A DNA stretch of 64,000 nt. Source: Paracoccus aminovorans. Lineage in GTDB: Bacteria; Pseudomonadota; Alphaproteobacteria; Rhodobacterales; Rhodobacteraceae. The stretch lies in the NCBI RefSeq assembly GCF_900005615.1, contig NZ_LN832562.1:124001-188000 (forward strand). The letters are read 5' to 3'. The position numbers and the translations under genes are program-made. The notes under the pieces are model-generated. The model worked only from the letters and a program-made list of their open reading frames with translations. It was not told the DNA's origin and did not search any database. The stretch's first letter is position 1. The number at the start of each line of letters is the position of its first letter. Shown one piece after another: positions 17,599 to 25,883 of this stretch.

Positions 17599-18912
17599 TC
17601 AGTTCCTGCGCCGGACTTCCAGCGCGTCGGCCAGGCGCATCGCTTTCAGCGCCAGGTTCAGACCCGCCATCTTGAACGGGCGCAACGAGAAGCCCTTCAG
17701 CGCCGTGGTTGGAAAGGTCAGCGCCTCGGGGGCGGTGCCGAGCACGCGCTCGGCCATGACCCGGCCCATCAGATGCGACATGGCCACACCGCGGCCGTTG
17801 TAGCCCAGGCCGATCAGCACGCCCTTTTCCGGCTCGTGAAGGTGGGGCAGGTGGTCCTCGGTCAGCGCGATGCGGCCGCCCCAGCGATAGGTCCATTCCA
17901 CCCCGCGCAATTGCGGATAGACGCGTTCCGCATCCTTGCGCAGCCAGTCGAAGCCGTCGATGCCGCCGTCCGGGCGCATCCGGCCCAGCCCGCCATAGAC
18001 CATGCGGTTGTCCGGTTCGCGGCGGGCGAACATGATGACGCGGCGGGTGTCGGATATGGTCTGGCCGCCGGGCAGGATGTCGCCCACGACCGAGGCGTCC
18101 AGCGGCCGGGTGGCGATCTGGATCGGGGCCAGCGGGATGATGCTGCGCGCGAGGCCCGGGTAGAAGCCGCCGGTATAGCCGTTGGTCGCGATCAGGATCC
18201 ATCCGGCCCGGACCGTGCCCGAGGACGTGGTCACGACCCATTTCGTCCCGTCGCGCCGATGCGCCAGGGCCGGGCTGCGCCCGAAGATGCGCACGCCCAG
18301 CCGCTGGCAATGGGCGGCCAGCCCCTGCGCCAGCCGCAGCGGATGCACCGCCCCGCCGCGCGGGGTCAGGACGCCGCTGGCATAGGCCCGGCTGCCCGAC
18401 ATGGCGCGGACCTCGTCGCCGTGCAGCACCTCCATGCCCGCCCCGAAGGCGTTCCAGCTTTTCACGTCGCTTTCCGCGCGGCGCAGCGCGGCCTCGTTGT
18501 GATTGACCTTCAGCCAGCCGTTCTGCCGCGCCCCGCAGTCGATCCCATAGGCGCGGATCATCGCGAAAAGCTCGTCGGCCGAGTTCAGCGAGGCCTGGGT
18601 CAGCCGCTCGAAATAGCGGGTGCCCAGCATCCCCCGCAACCGCTCGGGCGAATTGAAGGGCAGCATCGGGTTGACCTGGCCGCCGTTGCGGCCCGAGGCG
18701 CCCCAGCCGGTATCGCCTGCATCCAGAACCGCGACCGAAGCGCCCGCCTCGGCCAGGACCGAGGCCGCGCGCATCCCGGTGAAGCCGCCCCCGACCACGA
18801 CCACGTCGCATTGCAGCGATTCGGCCAGCGGTCCGCTTTCGGGCCAGGGCGGGGCGGTATCGCTCCACAGGGATTGCGGAGACGACAGGGTGGCAATGGG
18901 ATCGGCTGGCAT
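17599..18912 (-). CDS. FAD-dependent amine oxidase/oxidoreductase, DAO family (PuuB-like)
   Basis: 437 residues. The N-terminal dinucleotide motif VVVVGGGFTGMRAASVLAEA is at about residue 36, followed by WGASGRNGGQVNPML, a fingerprint of gamma-glutamylputrescine oxidase-type enzymes (GASGRNGGQ). The C-terminal GLGYNGRGVAMSHLMG matches the second FAD-contact region. Family members oxidise secondary or primary amines to aldehydes with H2O2 release. A sigma70-like promoter overlapped by an IclR-type palindrome lies directly upstream. With the aldehyde dehydrogenase on the divergent arm, the likely logic is import of an amine, oxidation to an aldehyde, then to an acid. The exact amine is unknown. 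Confidence 0.88.
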   Translation of the reverse strand: MPADPIATLSSPQSLWSDTAPPWPESGPLAESLQCDVVVVGGGFTGMRAASVLAEAGASVAVLDAGDTGWGASGRNGGQVNPMLPFNSPERLRGMLGTRYFERLTQASLNSADELFAMIRAYGIDCGARQNGWLKVNHNEAALRRAESDVKSWNAFGAGMEVLHGDEVRAMSGSRAYASGVLTPRGGAVHPLRLAQGLAAHCQRLGVRIFGRSPALAHRRDGTKWVVTTSSGTVRAGWILIATNGYTGGFYPGLARSIIPLAPIQIATRPLDASVVGDILPGGQTISDTRRVIMFARREPDNRMVYGGLGRMRPDGGIDGFDWLRKDAERVYPQLRGVEWTYRWGGRIALTEDHLPHLHEPEKGVLIGLGYNGRGVAMSHLMGRVMAERVLGTAPEALTFPTTALKGFSLRPFKMAGLNLALKAMRLADALEVRRRN

Positions 18913-18923
18913 GTATCTACCGC

Positions 18924-18947
18924 ATTATGGAACTTTCATTCTATAAT
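18924..18947. promoter_or_regulatory. Putative IclR operator, site 1
   Basis: Near-palindrome with 10-bp arms attatggaac and attctataat separated by 4 bp. A perfect 9-bp outer repeat (ccgcattat / ataatgcgg, 18920-18928 and 18943-18951) overlaps it. It covers the -10 of the FAD oxidase promoter, so binding would repress. It shares the half-site ATTAYGGAAC with sites at 19770 and 19897. Confidence 0.7.
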
Positions 18948-18971
18948 GCGGATCACATGGCTTTGCGTCAA
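18943..18971 (-). promoter_or_regulatory. Sigma70-like promoter of the FAD oxidase-SDR-SDR operon
   Basis: Read on the minus strand: TTGACG (18971-18966), 17-bp spacer, CATTAT (18948-18943). It lies 31 bp before the ATG at 18912, between the end of iclR and the FAD gene, so the catabolic genes can be expressed separately from the regulator. Confidence 0.65.
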
Positions 18972-18976
18972 TCGGA

Positions 18977-19747
18977 TTATGCGCCGCCCCCCAGCGCCAC
19001 CCCCGCCGAGATCCGCCCGGCGGCGGCTTGCAGTTCGGGCGCAAGCGCGATGAGCTCCTCGGGCTTGGCCATCACCGTCAGGGTCCAGAGCGACAGCGCC
19101 GCGATCACTTGGTCCTGTTCGTTGCGGATCGGGGCCGAGATGCCCATGACCTGAAGAAATTCCTCGCTGATGGCGCTGGCATAGCCCTGGGCCCGGATCT
19201 GCTCCAACTCGCGCTCCAGCGCGGCGGCGTCGGTGCGGGTGAACTCGGTGAACCGCTCAAGGTCTTTGCCCAGCAGGATCTTCTGGCGGTTCGCGCTGGA
19301 CATATGGGTCAGGAACAGCTTGCCCGCCGCGGTGCAATGCAGCGGCGCGCGGTCGCCGGGATGGGCGGCATAACGCACCGGCACGTGATCCGAGGTGCGC
19401 AGGTAAAGCACCGCGTCCTCGTCGAGGATCGACAGGGCGACGTTCATGCCGGTGCGCTCGCGCAACTGGCCCATCGGCTCGACGGCGGCATCCTGCAAAT
19501 CGGCCCGCCGCCAGACCGCGCGCGTCCATTCCTGCAAGCGCGGGCCGCATTTGTAGACGCGGTTCTCGGTGTCATAGGCCACCAGCCGTTCCCCCTGCAG
19601 CACGGCAAGCAGCCGGTGGCACGAGCTTTTCACGAAGCCGGTCCCGGAGACGATCTCGGAAAAGCCCATAGGCCTCCTCGCCTTGGTCAACAGGTCGATG
19701 ATTTGCGCGCATTTGGTCACGATCGAGCTTTCCGCGGTGCGGCTCAT
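18977..19747 (-). CDS. IclR-family transcriptional regulator
   Basis: 256 residues. The N-terminal winged helix (residues 8-70) includes GFSEIVSGTGFVKSSCHRLLAVL, and the C-terminal IclR effector domain includes LHCTAAGKLFLTHM and GYASAISEEFLQVMGISAPI. It sits between two oppositely oriented catabolic operons, and near-identical ATTAYGGAAC half-sites lie at both operon promoters and upstream of its own start, so it most likely controls both arms and itself. IclR proteins bind short palindromes and release or change conformation on ligand binding. AGGGAGGG precedes the ATG. The ligand is presumably the transported substrate or an intermediate. Confidence 0.95.
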   Translation of the reverse strand: MSRTAESSIVTKCAQIIDLLTKARRPMGFSEIVSGTGFVKSSCHRLLAVLQGERLVAYDTENRVYKCGPRLQEWTRAVWRRADLQDAAVEPMGQLRERTGMNVALSILDEDAVLYLRTSDHVPVRYAAHPGDRAPLHCTAAGKLFLTHMSSANRQKILLGKDLERFTEFTRTDAAALERELEQIRAQGYASAISEEFLQVMGISAPIRNEQDQVIAALSLWTLTVMAKPEELIALAPELQAAAGRISAGVALGGGA

Positions 19748-19769
19748 GGGGCCCTCCCTTCGCTATTGC

Positions 19770-19779
19770 ATTACGGAAC
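19770..19779 (+). promoter_or_regulatory. Putative IclR half-site, site 2
   Basis: Single ATTACGGAAC half-site 23 bp upstream of the iclR start codon. The second arm at the expected distance is poorly conserved. It may mediate autoregulation. Confidence 0.45.
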
Positions 19780-19850
19780 CCATAACCCTCATTCCGGGGC
19801 GATAGAAGCCGTTCCGAAACCCAGCCCCCCGGCGACCGGCAAGAAAAGCG

Positions 19851-19879
19851 TTGACGGCGGCCATCGACGGAAATAACCT
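19851..19879 (+). promoter_or_regulatory. Sigma70-like promoter of the ABC importer operon
   Basis: TTGACG (19851-19856), 17-bp spacer, TAACCT (19874-19879); the next base in either direction is a weaker alternative. The IclR palindrome starts 3 bp downstream, over the likely transcription start. Confidence 0.55.
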
Positions 19880-19882
19880 CTT

Positions 19883-19906
19883 AATAAGGAACTAATGTTC
19901 CGTAAT
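19883..19906. promoter_or_regulatory. Putative IclR operator, site 3
   Basis: 10-bp arms aataaggaac (19883-19892) and gttccgtaat (19897-19906) around a 4-bp taat centre, the same 10-4-10 layout as site 1. It lies directly after the -10 of the ABC operon promoter. Confidence 0.7.
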
Positions 19907-19989
19907 ACGATAGTAAACTGGCTGTCGACCACCAAAGTGTCCGCCTTCAGAGACGCAGCGCCAGCCCGCCAACAGGAGAGAGTTAGGAG

Positions 19990-20997
19990 ATGACAAGACT
20001 AATCGCGATTCTCGCTGCCGGTTCTGCCCTGACGCTGGCCGGCCCCGCTGCCCAGGCCGCCGACGGGCCGGCGGAAATCAACGTGGCCTATTTCCTGGAA
20101 TGGCCGCTGCCGATGCTGGCCGCCAAGGCCGACGGCGGTTTCGAAAAGGCGCTCGGCGCCAAGGTGAACTGGGTCAGCTTCGAGACCGGCACCGCGATGA
20201 GCGCCGCGCTGGCTTCGGGCGACGTGCAGCTGGCCGTCAGCCAGGGCCTGCCGCCCTTTGTCGTGGCGGCCTCGGCCGGCCAGCCGATCCAGGTGATCGA
20301 CATCGCCGTCAGCTATTCCGAGAACGACAATTGCGTCGTCTCGAACAACCTCGAGATCGACAAGACCAACGCCGGGGAACTGGCGGGCAAGCGGGTGGCG
20401 GTGCCGGTGGGGACCGCGGCCCATTACGGCTTCCTGCGGCAGATGCAGCATTTCGGCGTGGACCCCTCGGCGATGGCCGTCGTGGACATGGCCCCGCCCG
20501 AGGGCGCCGCCGCGCTGGCGCAGGGCGCGGTGGACATGGCCTGCGGCTATGGCGGCGGCCTGACCCGGATGAAGGAGCACGGCCACGTTCTGCTGACCGG
20601 CAAGGAGAAGGAGGACCTGGGCATCCTCGTCTTCGACGTCGTCTCGACCCCGTCCCAATTCGCCGCCGAATATCCCGATCTGCTTGCCGCCTTCATCAAG
20701 GTCACCGAGGAAGAGAACGCCAAATGGCGCTCGGGCGAGGGTGGGGACGCCATGCTGGAGGTGCTGGCCAAGGAAGCCGGGATGGACTTGGAACCGGCCC
20801 GCGCCGCGATCTCGACGATGGAATTCCCGACGCTCGATGAAAAGCTGTCCGAGAAATGGCTGGGCGGCGGGGTGCAGACCTTCATGAAGGGCGTCGCCGA
20901 TACCTTCGCGGCGGCGGGCAGCATCGGGGCCGCGATGGACAGCTACGACGGCGCCGTCAACGCCGAACCGATGCGCATCGCCAACGGCGCGCAATAA
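19990..20997 (+). CDS. ABC transporter substrate-binding protein, taurine/nitrate/sulfonate (NMT1/TauA-like) class
   Basis: 335 residues with a Sec signal peptide (about 1-23, cleavage near AQA/AD). The mature protein begins AEINVAYFLEWPLPMLAAKA and shows the periplasmic-binding fold of the NMT1/SsuA/TauA group: VNWVSFETGTAMSAALASGDVQLA, then AGKRVAVPVGTAAHYGF, and EGAAALAQGAVDMACGYGG. It would capture a small, probably amine- or sulfonate-bearing compound in the periplasm. First gene of importer-ALDH-cupin, preceded by an IclR operator and promoter. AGGAGAGAG lies before the ATG. Taurine is a plausible but unproven substrate; no taurine-specific enzyme gene is nearby. Confidence 0.9.
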   Translation: MTRLIAILAAGSALTLAGPAAQAADGPAEINVAYFLEWPLPMLAAKADGGFEKALGAKVNWVSFETGTAMSAALASGDVQLAVSQGLPPFVVAASAGQPIQVIDIAVSYSENDNCVVSNNLEIDKTNAGELAGKRVAVPVGTAAHYGFLRQMQHFGVDPSAMAVVDMAPPEGAAALAQGAVDMACGYGGGLTRMKEHGHVLLTGKEKEDLGILVFDVVSTPSQFAAEYPDLLAAFIKVTEEENAKWRSGEGGDAMLEVLAKEAGMDLEPARAAISTMEFPTLDEKLSEKWLGGGVQTFMKGVADTFAAAGSIGAAMDSYDGAVNAEPMRIANGAQ

Positions 20998-21066
20998 GAT
21001 CGCCGTCGCGCCCCGCCGCCACTGCGGGGCGCGATGCCAGGCCATTCTTATCCGAACGGGGAAACC

Positions 21067-21873
21067 ATGACCGGACTGACCGTCGAGAACCTCTCGATGC
21101 GCTTCGACTTGCCGGGCGGAGAATCCGTCAACGCGCTCGAAAACGTATCGCTGGATATCCGGCAGGGCGAGATGGTCAGCATTCTCGGCCCTTCCGGCTG
21201 CGGCAAGACCACGCTTCTGAACATCGTCGCCGGCTTCCTCGCCCCGACCTCGGGCGAGGTGCGGATGAACGGCCATGTCGTGACCGGCCCCGGCGCCGAG
21301 CGCGGCATGGTCTTCCAGAAGGGCGCGCTGTTCGAATGGATGAACGTGCGCGACAACGTCAGCTTCGGCCCCCGGCTGCGCGGCCAGCGCGAGGCGGAAT
21401 ACGGCCCCGCCGTCGATCACCTGCTTGAAGTGGTGGGCCTGCGCGACTTCCACACCAAGTCGGTCTATGAGCTTTCGGGCGGGATGCAGCAGCGCGTGGC
21501 GCTGGCCCGCTGCCTGGCCAACGACCCTGGCGTGATCCTGATGGACGAGCCGCTGGGCGCGCTGGACGCGCTGATGCGCGAGAAGATGCAGAGCCTGGTC
21601 CTGAAGCTGTGGAAGGAAACCGGCAAGACCATCATCCTCATCACCCATTCGGTCGAGGAGGCGCTGCTGCTGGGCGAGCGGGTGATCGTCATGGCGCCGC
21701 GCCCCGGCCGCATCCACCGCGAATTCCGGCTGCCCTTCGCCGACCTGGGCGTTGCCCAGGACCTGCGCCAGGTCAAGAAGCATCCCGATTTCGCCGTCCG
21801 GCGCGAGGAACTGCTCAACATGATCTGGGACATGGAAGAGGAAATCATGGGACGTTCGGAGGCCGCGCGATGA
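21067..21873 (+). CDS. ABC transporter ATP-binding protein, TauB/SsuB-like
   Basis: 268 residues. Walker A GPSGCGKTTLLN, Q-loop region MVFQKGALFEWM, signature LSGGMQQRVALAR, Walker B ILMDEPLGALDAL, and the H-loop ITHSVEEALLLG are all intact. It energises import of the ligand bound by the upstream binding protein. The ATG at 21067 follows GGGGAAA; an ATG 33 bp earlier extends the frame without family similarity. The stop overlaps the start of the permease gene (ATGA), so the two are translationally coupled. Confidence 0.95.
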   Translation: MTGLTVENLSMRFDLPGGESVNALENVSLDIRQGEMVSILGPSGCGKTTLLNIVAGFLAPTSGEVRMNGHVVTGPGAERGMVFQKGALFEWMNVRDNVSFGPRLRGQREAEYGPAVDHLLEVVGLRDFHTKSVYELSGGMQQRVALARCLANDPGVILMDEPLGALDALMREKMQSLVLKLWKETGKTIILITHSVEEALLLGERVIVMAPRPGRIHREFRLPFADLGVAQDLRQVKKHPDFAVRREELLNMIWDMEEEIMGRSEAAR

Positions 21874-23138
21874 TCGCCATCCTGATCTATGCCGCGATAT
21901 TCGCGCTTTGCTTCGTTCTGGCCTCGCTGGTCTCGCGCGGGGTCGGACGCAAGCTCGTCGGCATGCGCAAGACGGTGACCTTCGGCGATGAAAGCGCGGT
22001 CACGGCGAACCGCCTCGCCTCGGTGTTCTCGATCCTGACCGTATTCCTGCTGTGGGGCGCCTTCACCGGCTCGAAGCTGGTGCCGTCGTTTCTGCACGCG
22101 CCGGGGCCCTTCGTCGGCGACGCGGCCTTCACCTATACGCTGGAAACGCCGGACGGGCGCCAGGGCGATGCCCGCGTCACCGTGATCGTGCGCCCGGCGA
22201 ACGCGCTGCCCGCCGCGCCGGCCGCGCCCGAAAGCGCCGGCCTTGCCCGCGACGACGTGGTGGTGGTGCCCGCGCAGCGCAGCACCCTGATCCAGCCCGA
22301 CGCGAACGACGAGGCGAAGCGCGCCGACGGCGCCAAGATCGTCGCCATCGACGGCAAGCCCATCGCGCCGGGCGCCGAGGTCGACACCGATTTCGGCTCG
22401 GTCACCATGTCGCAGCGCGGGGCGCTGAACATCCGCCCCTATCCCGGCCTGCAGATGGAGCCGATCTGGCTGCCGTCGCCGGAAGCGGTGTGGAGCCGGC
22501 TGGTCGACATCGCCCAGCACGGTTTCCGCAACTACACCCTGCTCGAACATCTGGGCTGGTCGATGCTGCGGGTGCTGACCGGCTTTGGCCTGGGCGCGCT
22601 GGTCGGCATCCCGCTGGGCTATGCCATGGGGCTGTCGGGCTGGGTGCGCGGCTGGTTCGAGCCCATCGTCGAGTTCATGCGCCCCGTGCCGCCGCTGGCG
22701 CTGATCCCGCTGGTCATCATCTGGGCGGGGATCGGCGAGGCCGGCAAGATCATCCTGCTGTTCCTGGCCGCGCTGTGGATCATGGCCATCGCCGCGCGCT
22801 CGGGCGTGTCGCGGATCAACCTGACCAAGGTTCATGCCGCCTACAGCCTGGGCGCGGGGAAATGGCAGCTCATGCGCCATGTCATCATCCCGAACTCGCT
22901 GCCCGAGATCTTTACCGGCGCCCGCGTCGCCATGGGCGTGTGCTGGGGCACCGTCGTCGCCGCCGAACTGGTAGCGGCCGAAAAGGGCGCCGGCATGATG
23001 ATCATGGTCGCGTCGCGGTTCCAGAACACCGACATCGTCATCATGGGCATCATCCTGATCGGTCTGATCGGCTTCGGGATCGACCTGCTGATGCGATGGG
23101 CCGAGCGGATGCTGGTGCCGTGGAAGGGCAAGTCCTGA
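21870..23138 (+). CDS. ABC transporter permease, TauC/SsuC-like, with N-terminal extension and periplasmic insert
   Basis: 422 residues, where TauC/SsuC permeases are usually about 250-280. The core BPD_transp_1 domain lies at about residues 220-420 and includes the coupling-helix EAA-type segment AAYSLGAGKWQLMRHVIIP. The first 70 residues carry two extra hydrophobic segments (about 2-20 and 50-67). Between them and the core is an insert of about 110 mostly polar, Val/Asp/Pro-rich residues (about 80-190) including VTVIVRPANALPAAP and IVAIDGKPIAPGAEVDTDF, which looks beta-rich. The usual LPSPEAVW motif appears only after the insert. Overlaps the ATPase gene by 4 bp. The insert is probably extracytoplasmic. 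Confidence 0.88.
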   Translation: MIAILIYAAIFALCFVLASLVSRGVGRKLVGMRKTVTFGDESAVTANRLASVFSILTVFLLWGAFTGSKLVPSFLHAPGPFVGDAAFTYTLETPDGRQGDARVTVIVRPANALPAAPAAPESAGLARDDVVVVPAQRSTLIQPDANDEAKRADGAKIVAIDGKPIAPGAEVDTDFGSVTMSQRGALNIRPYPGLQMEPIWLPSPEAVWSRLVDIAQHGFRNYTLLEHLGWSMLRVLTGFGLGALVGIPLGYAMGLSGWVRGWFEPIVEFMRPVPPLALIPLVIIWAGIGEAGKIILLFLAALWIMAIAARSGVSRINLTKVHAAYSLGAGKWQLMRHVIIPNSLPEIFTGARVAMGVCWGTVVAAELVAAEKGAGMMIMVASRFQNTDIVIMGIILIGLIGFGIDLLMRWAERMLVPWKGKS

Positions 23139-23174
23139 TCGCCGCACCGCCAAAACGTCAATGAGGAGGAAACC

Positions 23175-24611
23175 ATGACCGTTCTGCACCAGAGTTTCGT
23201 CGACGGCCGGTTCGTCGACAGCCGGCCGGGCGACGAGATCCCGGTCTTCAACCCCGCCACCGACGAGCTGCTGTCGCGCATTCCCGACGACGGGCCGGAC
23301 CGCGTGGCCGAGGCCGTCGCCGCTGCCCGCAAGGCCCAGAAGGGCTGGGAGGCCCGCCCGGCCATCGAGCGCGCCGGCTACCTGCGCAAGCTGGCCCAGG
23401 GCATCCGCGCCAACGCGGACGGGATCGCCCGGGCCATCGTCGCCGAACAGGGCAAGATCCAGCCCTTGGCCCAGGTCGAGGTCGCCTTCACCGCCGACTA
23501 CCTGGATTACATGGCGGAATGGGCGCGCCGGCTGGAGGGCGAGATCATCGCCTCGGACCGGCCGGGCGAGACGATCCTGCTGTTCCGCCAGGCGATCGGG
23601 GTCGTGGGCGGCATCCTGCCCTGGAACTTCCCGTTCTTCCTGATCGCCCGCAAGCTGGCGCCGGCACTGCTGACCGGAAATACCATCGTCATCAAGCCGT
23701 CCGAGGAAACCCCGAACAACGCCGCGATGTTCGCCGAGGTGCTGGCGCAGGCCGACCTGCCCGCCGGCGTCGCCAATATCGTCTACGGCCGGGGCGCGAC
23801 CACCGGCGCGGCGCTGTGCGACGATCCCGATGTCGGGCTGATCAGCTTTACCGGCTCGGTCGCGACGGGATCGCGGATCATGGCGGCGGCGGCCAGGAAC
23901 ATCACCAAGGTCAACCTGGAACTGGGCGGCAAGGCCCCGGCTATCGTCTGCGCCGACGCCGATCTGGACCTGGCGGCCCGGGCGATCACCGACAGCCGCG
24001 TCATCAACTCGGGGCAGGTCTGCAACTGCGCGGAACGCGTCTATGTCGAGCGCGCGGTCGCCGACGAATTCACCGCCCGGCTGACCGCCGCCATGTCCGC
24101 GCGCCGCTTCGGCGATCCGGGCGCGCAGCCGGACGTGGATTACGGCCCGCTGATCAACCGCGCCGCGCTGGAAAAGGTCGCCGGCATGGTGGACCGGGCC
24201 CGCGCGGCGGGGGCCGAGCTGGTCACCGGCGGCGCGGCCGCCGACCTGGGCCGGGGCAGCTTCTACGTGCCGACGGTGCTGACCGGCTGCGCGCAGGACA
24301 GCGAGATCATGCAGAAAGAGGTCTTCGGCCCGGTGATCCCGGTCAATGTCGTGGACGATCTCGACCAGGCGATCGGGCGTGCCAATGACAGCGAATACGG
24401 CCTGACCTCGTCGATCTACACCCGCGACATCTCGAACGCGATGCGGGCCTGCCGCGAGTTGAAGTTCGGCGAGACCTACATCAACCGCGAGAATTTCGAG
24501 GCCATGCAGGGCTATCACGCCGGGGCGCGGAAATCCGGCATCGGCGGGGCGGACGGCAAGCACGGGCTTTACGACTATACACAGTCGCATGTGGTCTATC
24601 TGCAAGGCTGA
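23175..24611 (+). CDS. aldA: NAD-dependent aldehyde dehydrogenase, AldA (lactaldehyde/glycolaldehyde)-like
   Basis: 478 residues against 479 for E. coli AldA. Motifs: GILPWNFPFF, the cofactor Lys in IVIKPSEETP, FTGSVATGSRI, the general-base Glu in LELGGKAP, and the catalytic Cys in NSGQVCNCAERVYV; KEVFGPVIPV is at the C-terminal third. It oxidises small hydroxy- or amino-aldehydes to acids in the cytoplasm. GAGGAGG precedes the ATG. It follows the permease by 36 bp and is probably in the same transcript. With the divergent FAD amine oxidase it completes an amine-to-aldehyde-to-acid route. The symbol reflects sequence type, not proven substrate. Confidence 0.88.
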   Translation: MTVLHQSFVDGRFVDSRPGDEIPVFNPATDELLSRIPDDGPDRVAEAVAAARKAQKGWEARPAIERAGYLRKLAQGIRANADGIARAIVAEQGKIQPLAQVEVAFTADYLDYMAEWARRLEGEIIASDRPGETILLFRQAIGVVGGILPWNFPFFLIARKLAPALLTGNTIVIKPSEETPNNAAMFAEVLAQADLPAGVANIVYGRGATTGAALCDDPDVGLISFTGSVATGSRIMAAAARNITKVNLELGGKAPAIVCADADLDLAARAITDSRVINSGQVCNCAERVYVERAVADEFTARLTAAMSARRFGDPGAQPDVDYGPLINRAALEKVAGMVDRARAAGAELVTGGAAADLGRGSFYVPTVLTGCAQDSEIMQKEVFGPVIPVNVVDDLDQAIGRANDSEYGLTSSIYTRDISNAMRACRELKFGETYINRENFEAMQGYHAGARKSGIGGADGKHGLYDYTQSHVVYLQG

Positions 24612-24675
24612 CCGGGTTCATCAAACGGCCGGGCAGGGTGGCAGGCCCGCCCGGCGCCGCATCACGGAGACAGGA

Positions 24676-25101
24676 ATGGACAGCATCCCCACCGCCGAAG
24701 CGGCGACCAAGCCCCGGCTGATCCTGTTCGGCGCGCCGGAAATTCCGCGCGCGGCCAAGGAAAATGCCGCGGCAACCCTCTCGGGCGATCCCGAGCAGGG
24801 CCTCTGGCTTTACTGCGACGATACCCGGACCAACGCCAGATTCGGGCTGTGGGAGGCCCGGGCCAGCCGCTTTCGCATCCGCATGGACGGCTATACCGAG
24901 TTCTGCCACATCCTCGAAGGCGAGGCCGAGATCATCGACCTGAGCGACGGCCGCCGCTGGACCGTGCAGGCGGGACAGTCCTTCGTGATGGAGATCGGCA
25001 TGGAGATGGAATGGCACGTGCCGCGCTACATCCGCAAATGCTTCGCCATATCCTCTGCGGGCGCCCAGGGCGCGTCTACAGATCGCGCCGCCAAAACCTG
25101 A
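24676..25101 (+). CDS. Small cupin-domain protein (DUF861-like)
   Basis: 141 residues, a single cupin. The core runs FGLWEARASRFRIRM, then YTEFCHILEGEAEIIDLSDG and GQSFVMEIGMEMEWHV, matching the DUF861/EutQ-like cupins. Members bind metal and act as small hydrolases, isomerases or sensors in amine and ureide catabolism. The ATG at 24676 follows CGGAGACAGG. It lies 64 bp after the aldehyde dehydrogenase and is the last intact gene of the importer operon; transposon debris begins directly downstream, so later genes of the operon may have been lost. Confidence 0.82.
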   Translation: MDSIPTAEAATKPRLILFGAPEIPRAAKENAAATLSGDPEQGLWLYCDDTRTNARFGLWEARASRFRIRMDGYTEFCHILEGEAEIIDLSDGRRWTVQAGQSFVMEIGMEMEWHVPRYIRKCFAISSAGAQGASTDRAAKT

Positions 25102-25169
25102 TGCAGGCGATGTCGAGAAGCCCGAGGGACGCGCGGAGCAGGCTTTCTCAGGGTGAGGCCTCGGTCTTT

Positions 25170-25330
25170 TCATAGCGAGAGCAAGACGGTTTCGGCAAGG
25201 GCGAGAGAAAGACCTTGGGGAATCTGTCACAGCAGGCAGCGTCCCCGCGCCAGTCCTTAACGCGGCCGAACATGATTGCGGTCCGGTTGCGGCGTTTGTA
25301 GCGGCGCTTGTCATATTTCACGGGTTGGTC
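25170..25330 (-). pseudogene. IS5-type transposase, C-terminal remnant
   Basis: The minus-strand frame reads VKYDKRRYKRRNRTAIMFGR then VKDWRGDAACCDRFPKVFL, the characteristic C-terminal signature of IS5-group DDE transposases (the E-containing block is degenerate here). After FL the frame shifts; the neighbouring frame gives LALAETVLLSL and a stop at 25172-25170, as in intact family members. No N-terminal two thirds and no clear terminal repeats were found. Clear scar of a past insertion. Confidence 0.75.
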
Positions 25331-25560
25331 GCGTCCAGCCTCTGTCGGCCACCAGATCGGCAGGTTGCGGCAGATCTGTCCGCCAAGACCAGATTGCAGC
25401 CGCCGGGGCCGGGATCGTGCCCTAGGTGCTTTTCGGCTCCCAGAAAGCCGACACCATCGACTCCGCCACTGCGATCTCCCCGCAATCTCCACATATCCTG
25501 AGCAGTTCTTCGACGACGGACTGGCATGAGGCTGGTCGATGTCCGACGATGGAGCCCGGG

Positions 25561-25870
25561 ATGACGATCCGCTACGCCTCGAATCCGCTGTTGCTATCCG
25601 CGCCGGCGGTTTCCCTTGCTCTGGCCCTGCCTCCAGGCGGCCCGGCGGCGGCGCAGCAGAGGCCGGCGCGCCGGTTTCCGTCACCGTCTCGACCCTGGTG
25701 CCGGAACGCGTGGTGCTGCGGGACGAGGTCCCCGGCCGCGTCGCCGCCTTTCGCCGGGTCGAGATCCGCCCGCAGGTCGGCGGACTGATCCTGGAACGGC
25801 CGGTCGACGAAGGCGCCCGTGTCGCCGCGGGGGACGTGCTGTTCCCGCGCTTTGCGCGACGATCCTGAAG
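25561..25870 (+). pseudogene. RND efflux membrane-fusion protein (AcrA/MexA-like), truncated and frameshifted
   Basis: An ATG at 25561 opens a signal-peptide-like start (LLLSAPAVSLALALPPGG). About 35 codons in, the coding frame changes, and the next frame reads VTVSTLVPERVVLRDEVPGR then VEIRPQVGGLILERPVDEG, the N-terminal barrel and lipoyl start of RND adaptor proteins. Similarity stops near VAAGDVLF and the frame ends shortly after. Only about a quarter of the usual 380 residues survive. Confidence 0.75.
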
Positions 25871-25883
25871 CTAGCGGCCGGCC

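Noticed and set aside
21465..24605. Minus-strand open frame of 1046 codons
   Set aside because: Shadow of the ABC permease and aldehyde dehydrogenase genes, both of which have intact motifs on the plus strand.
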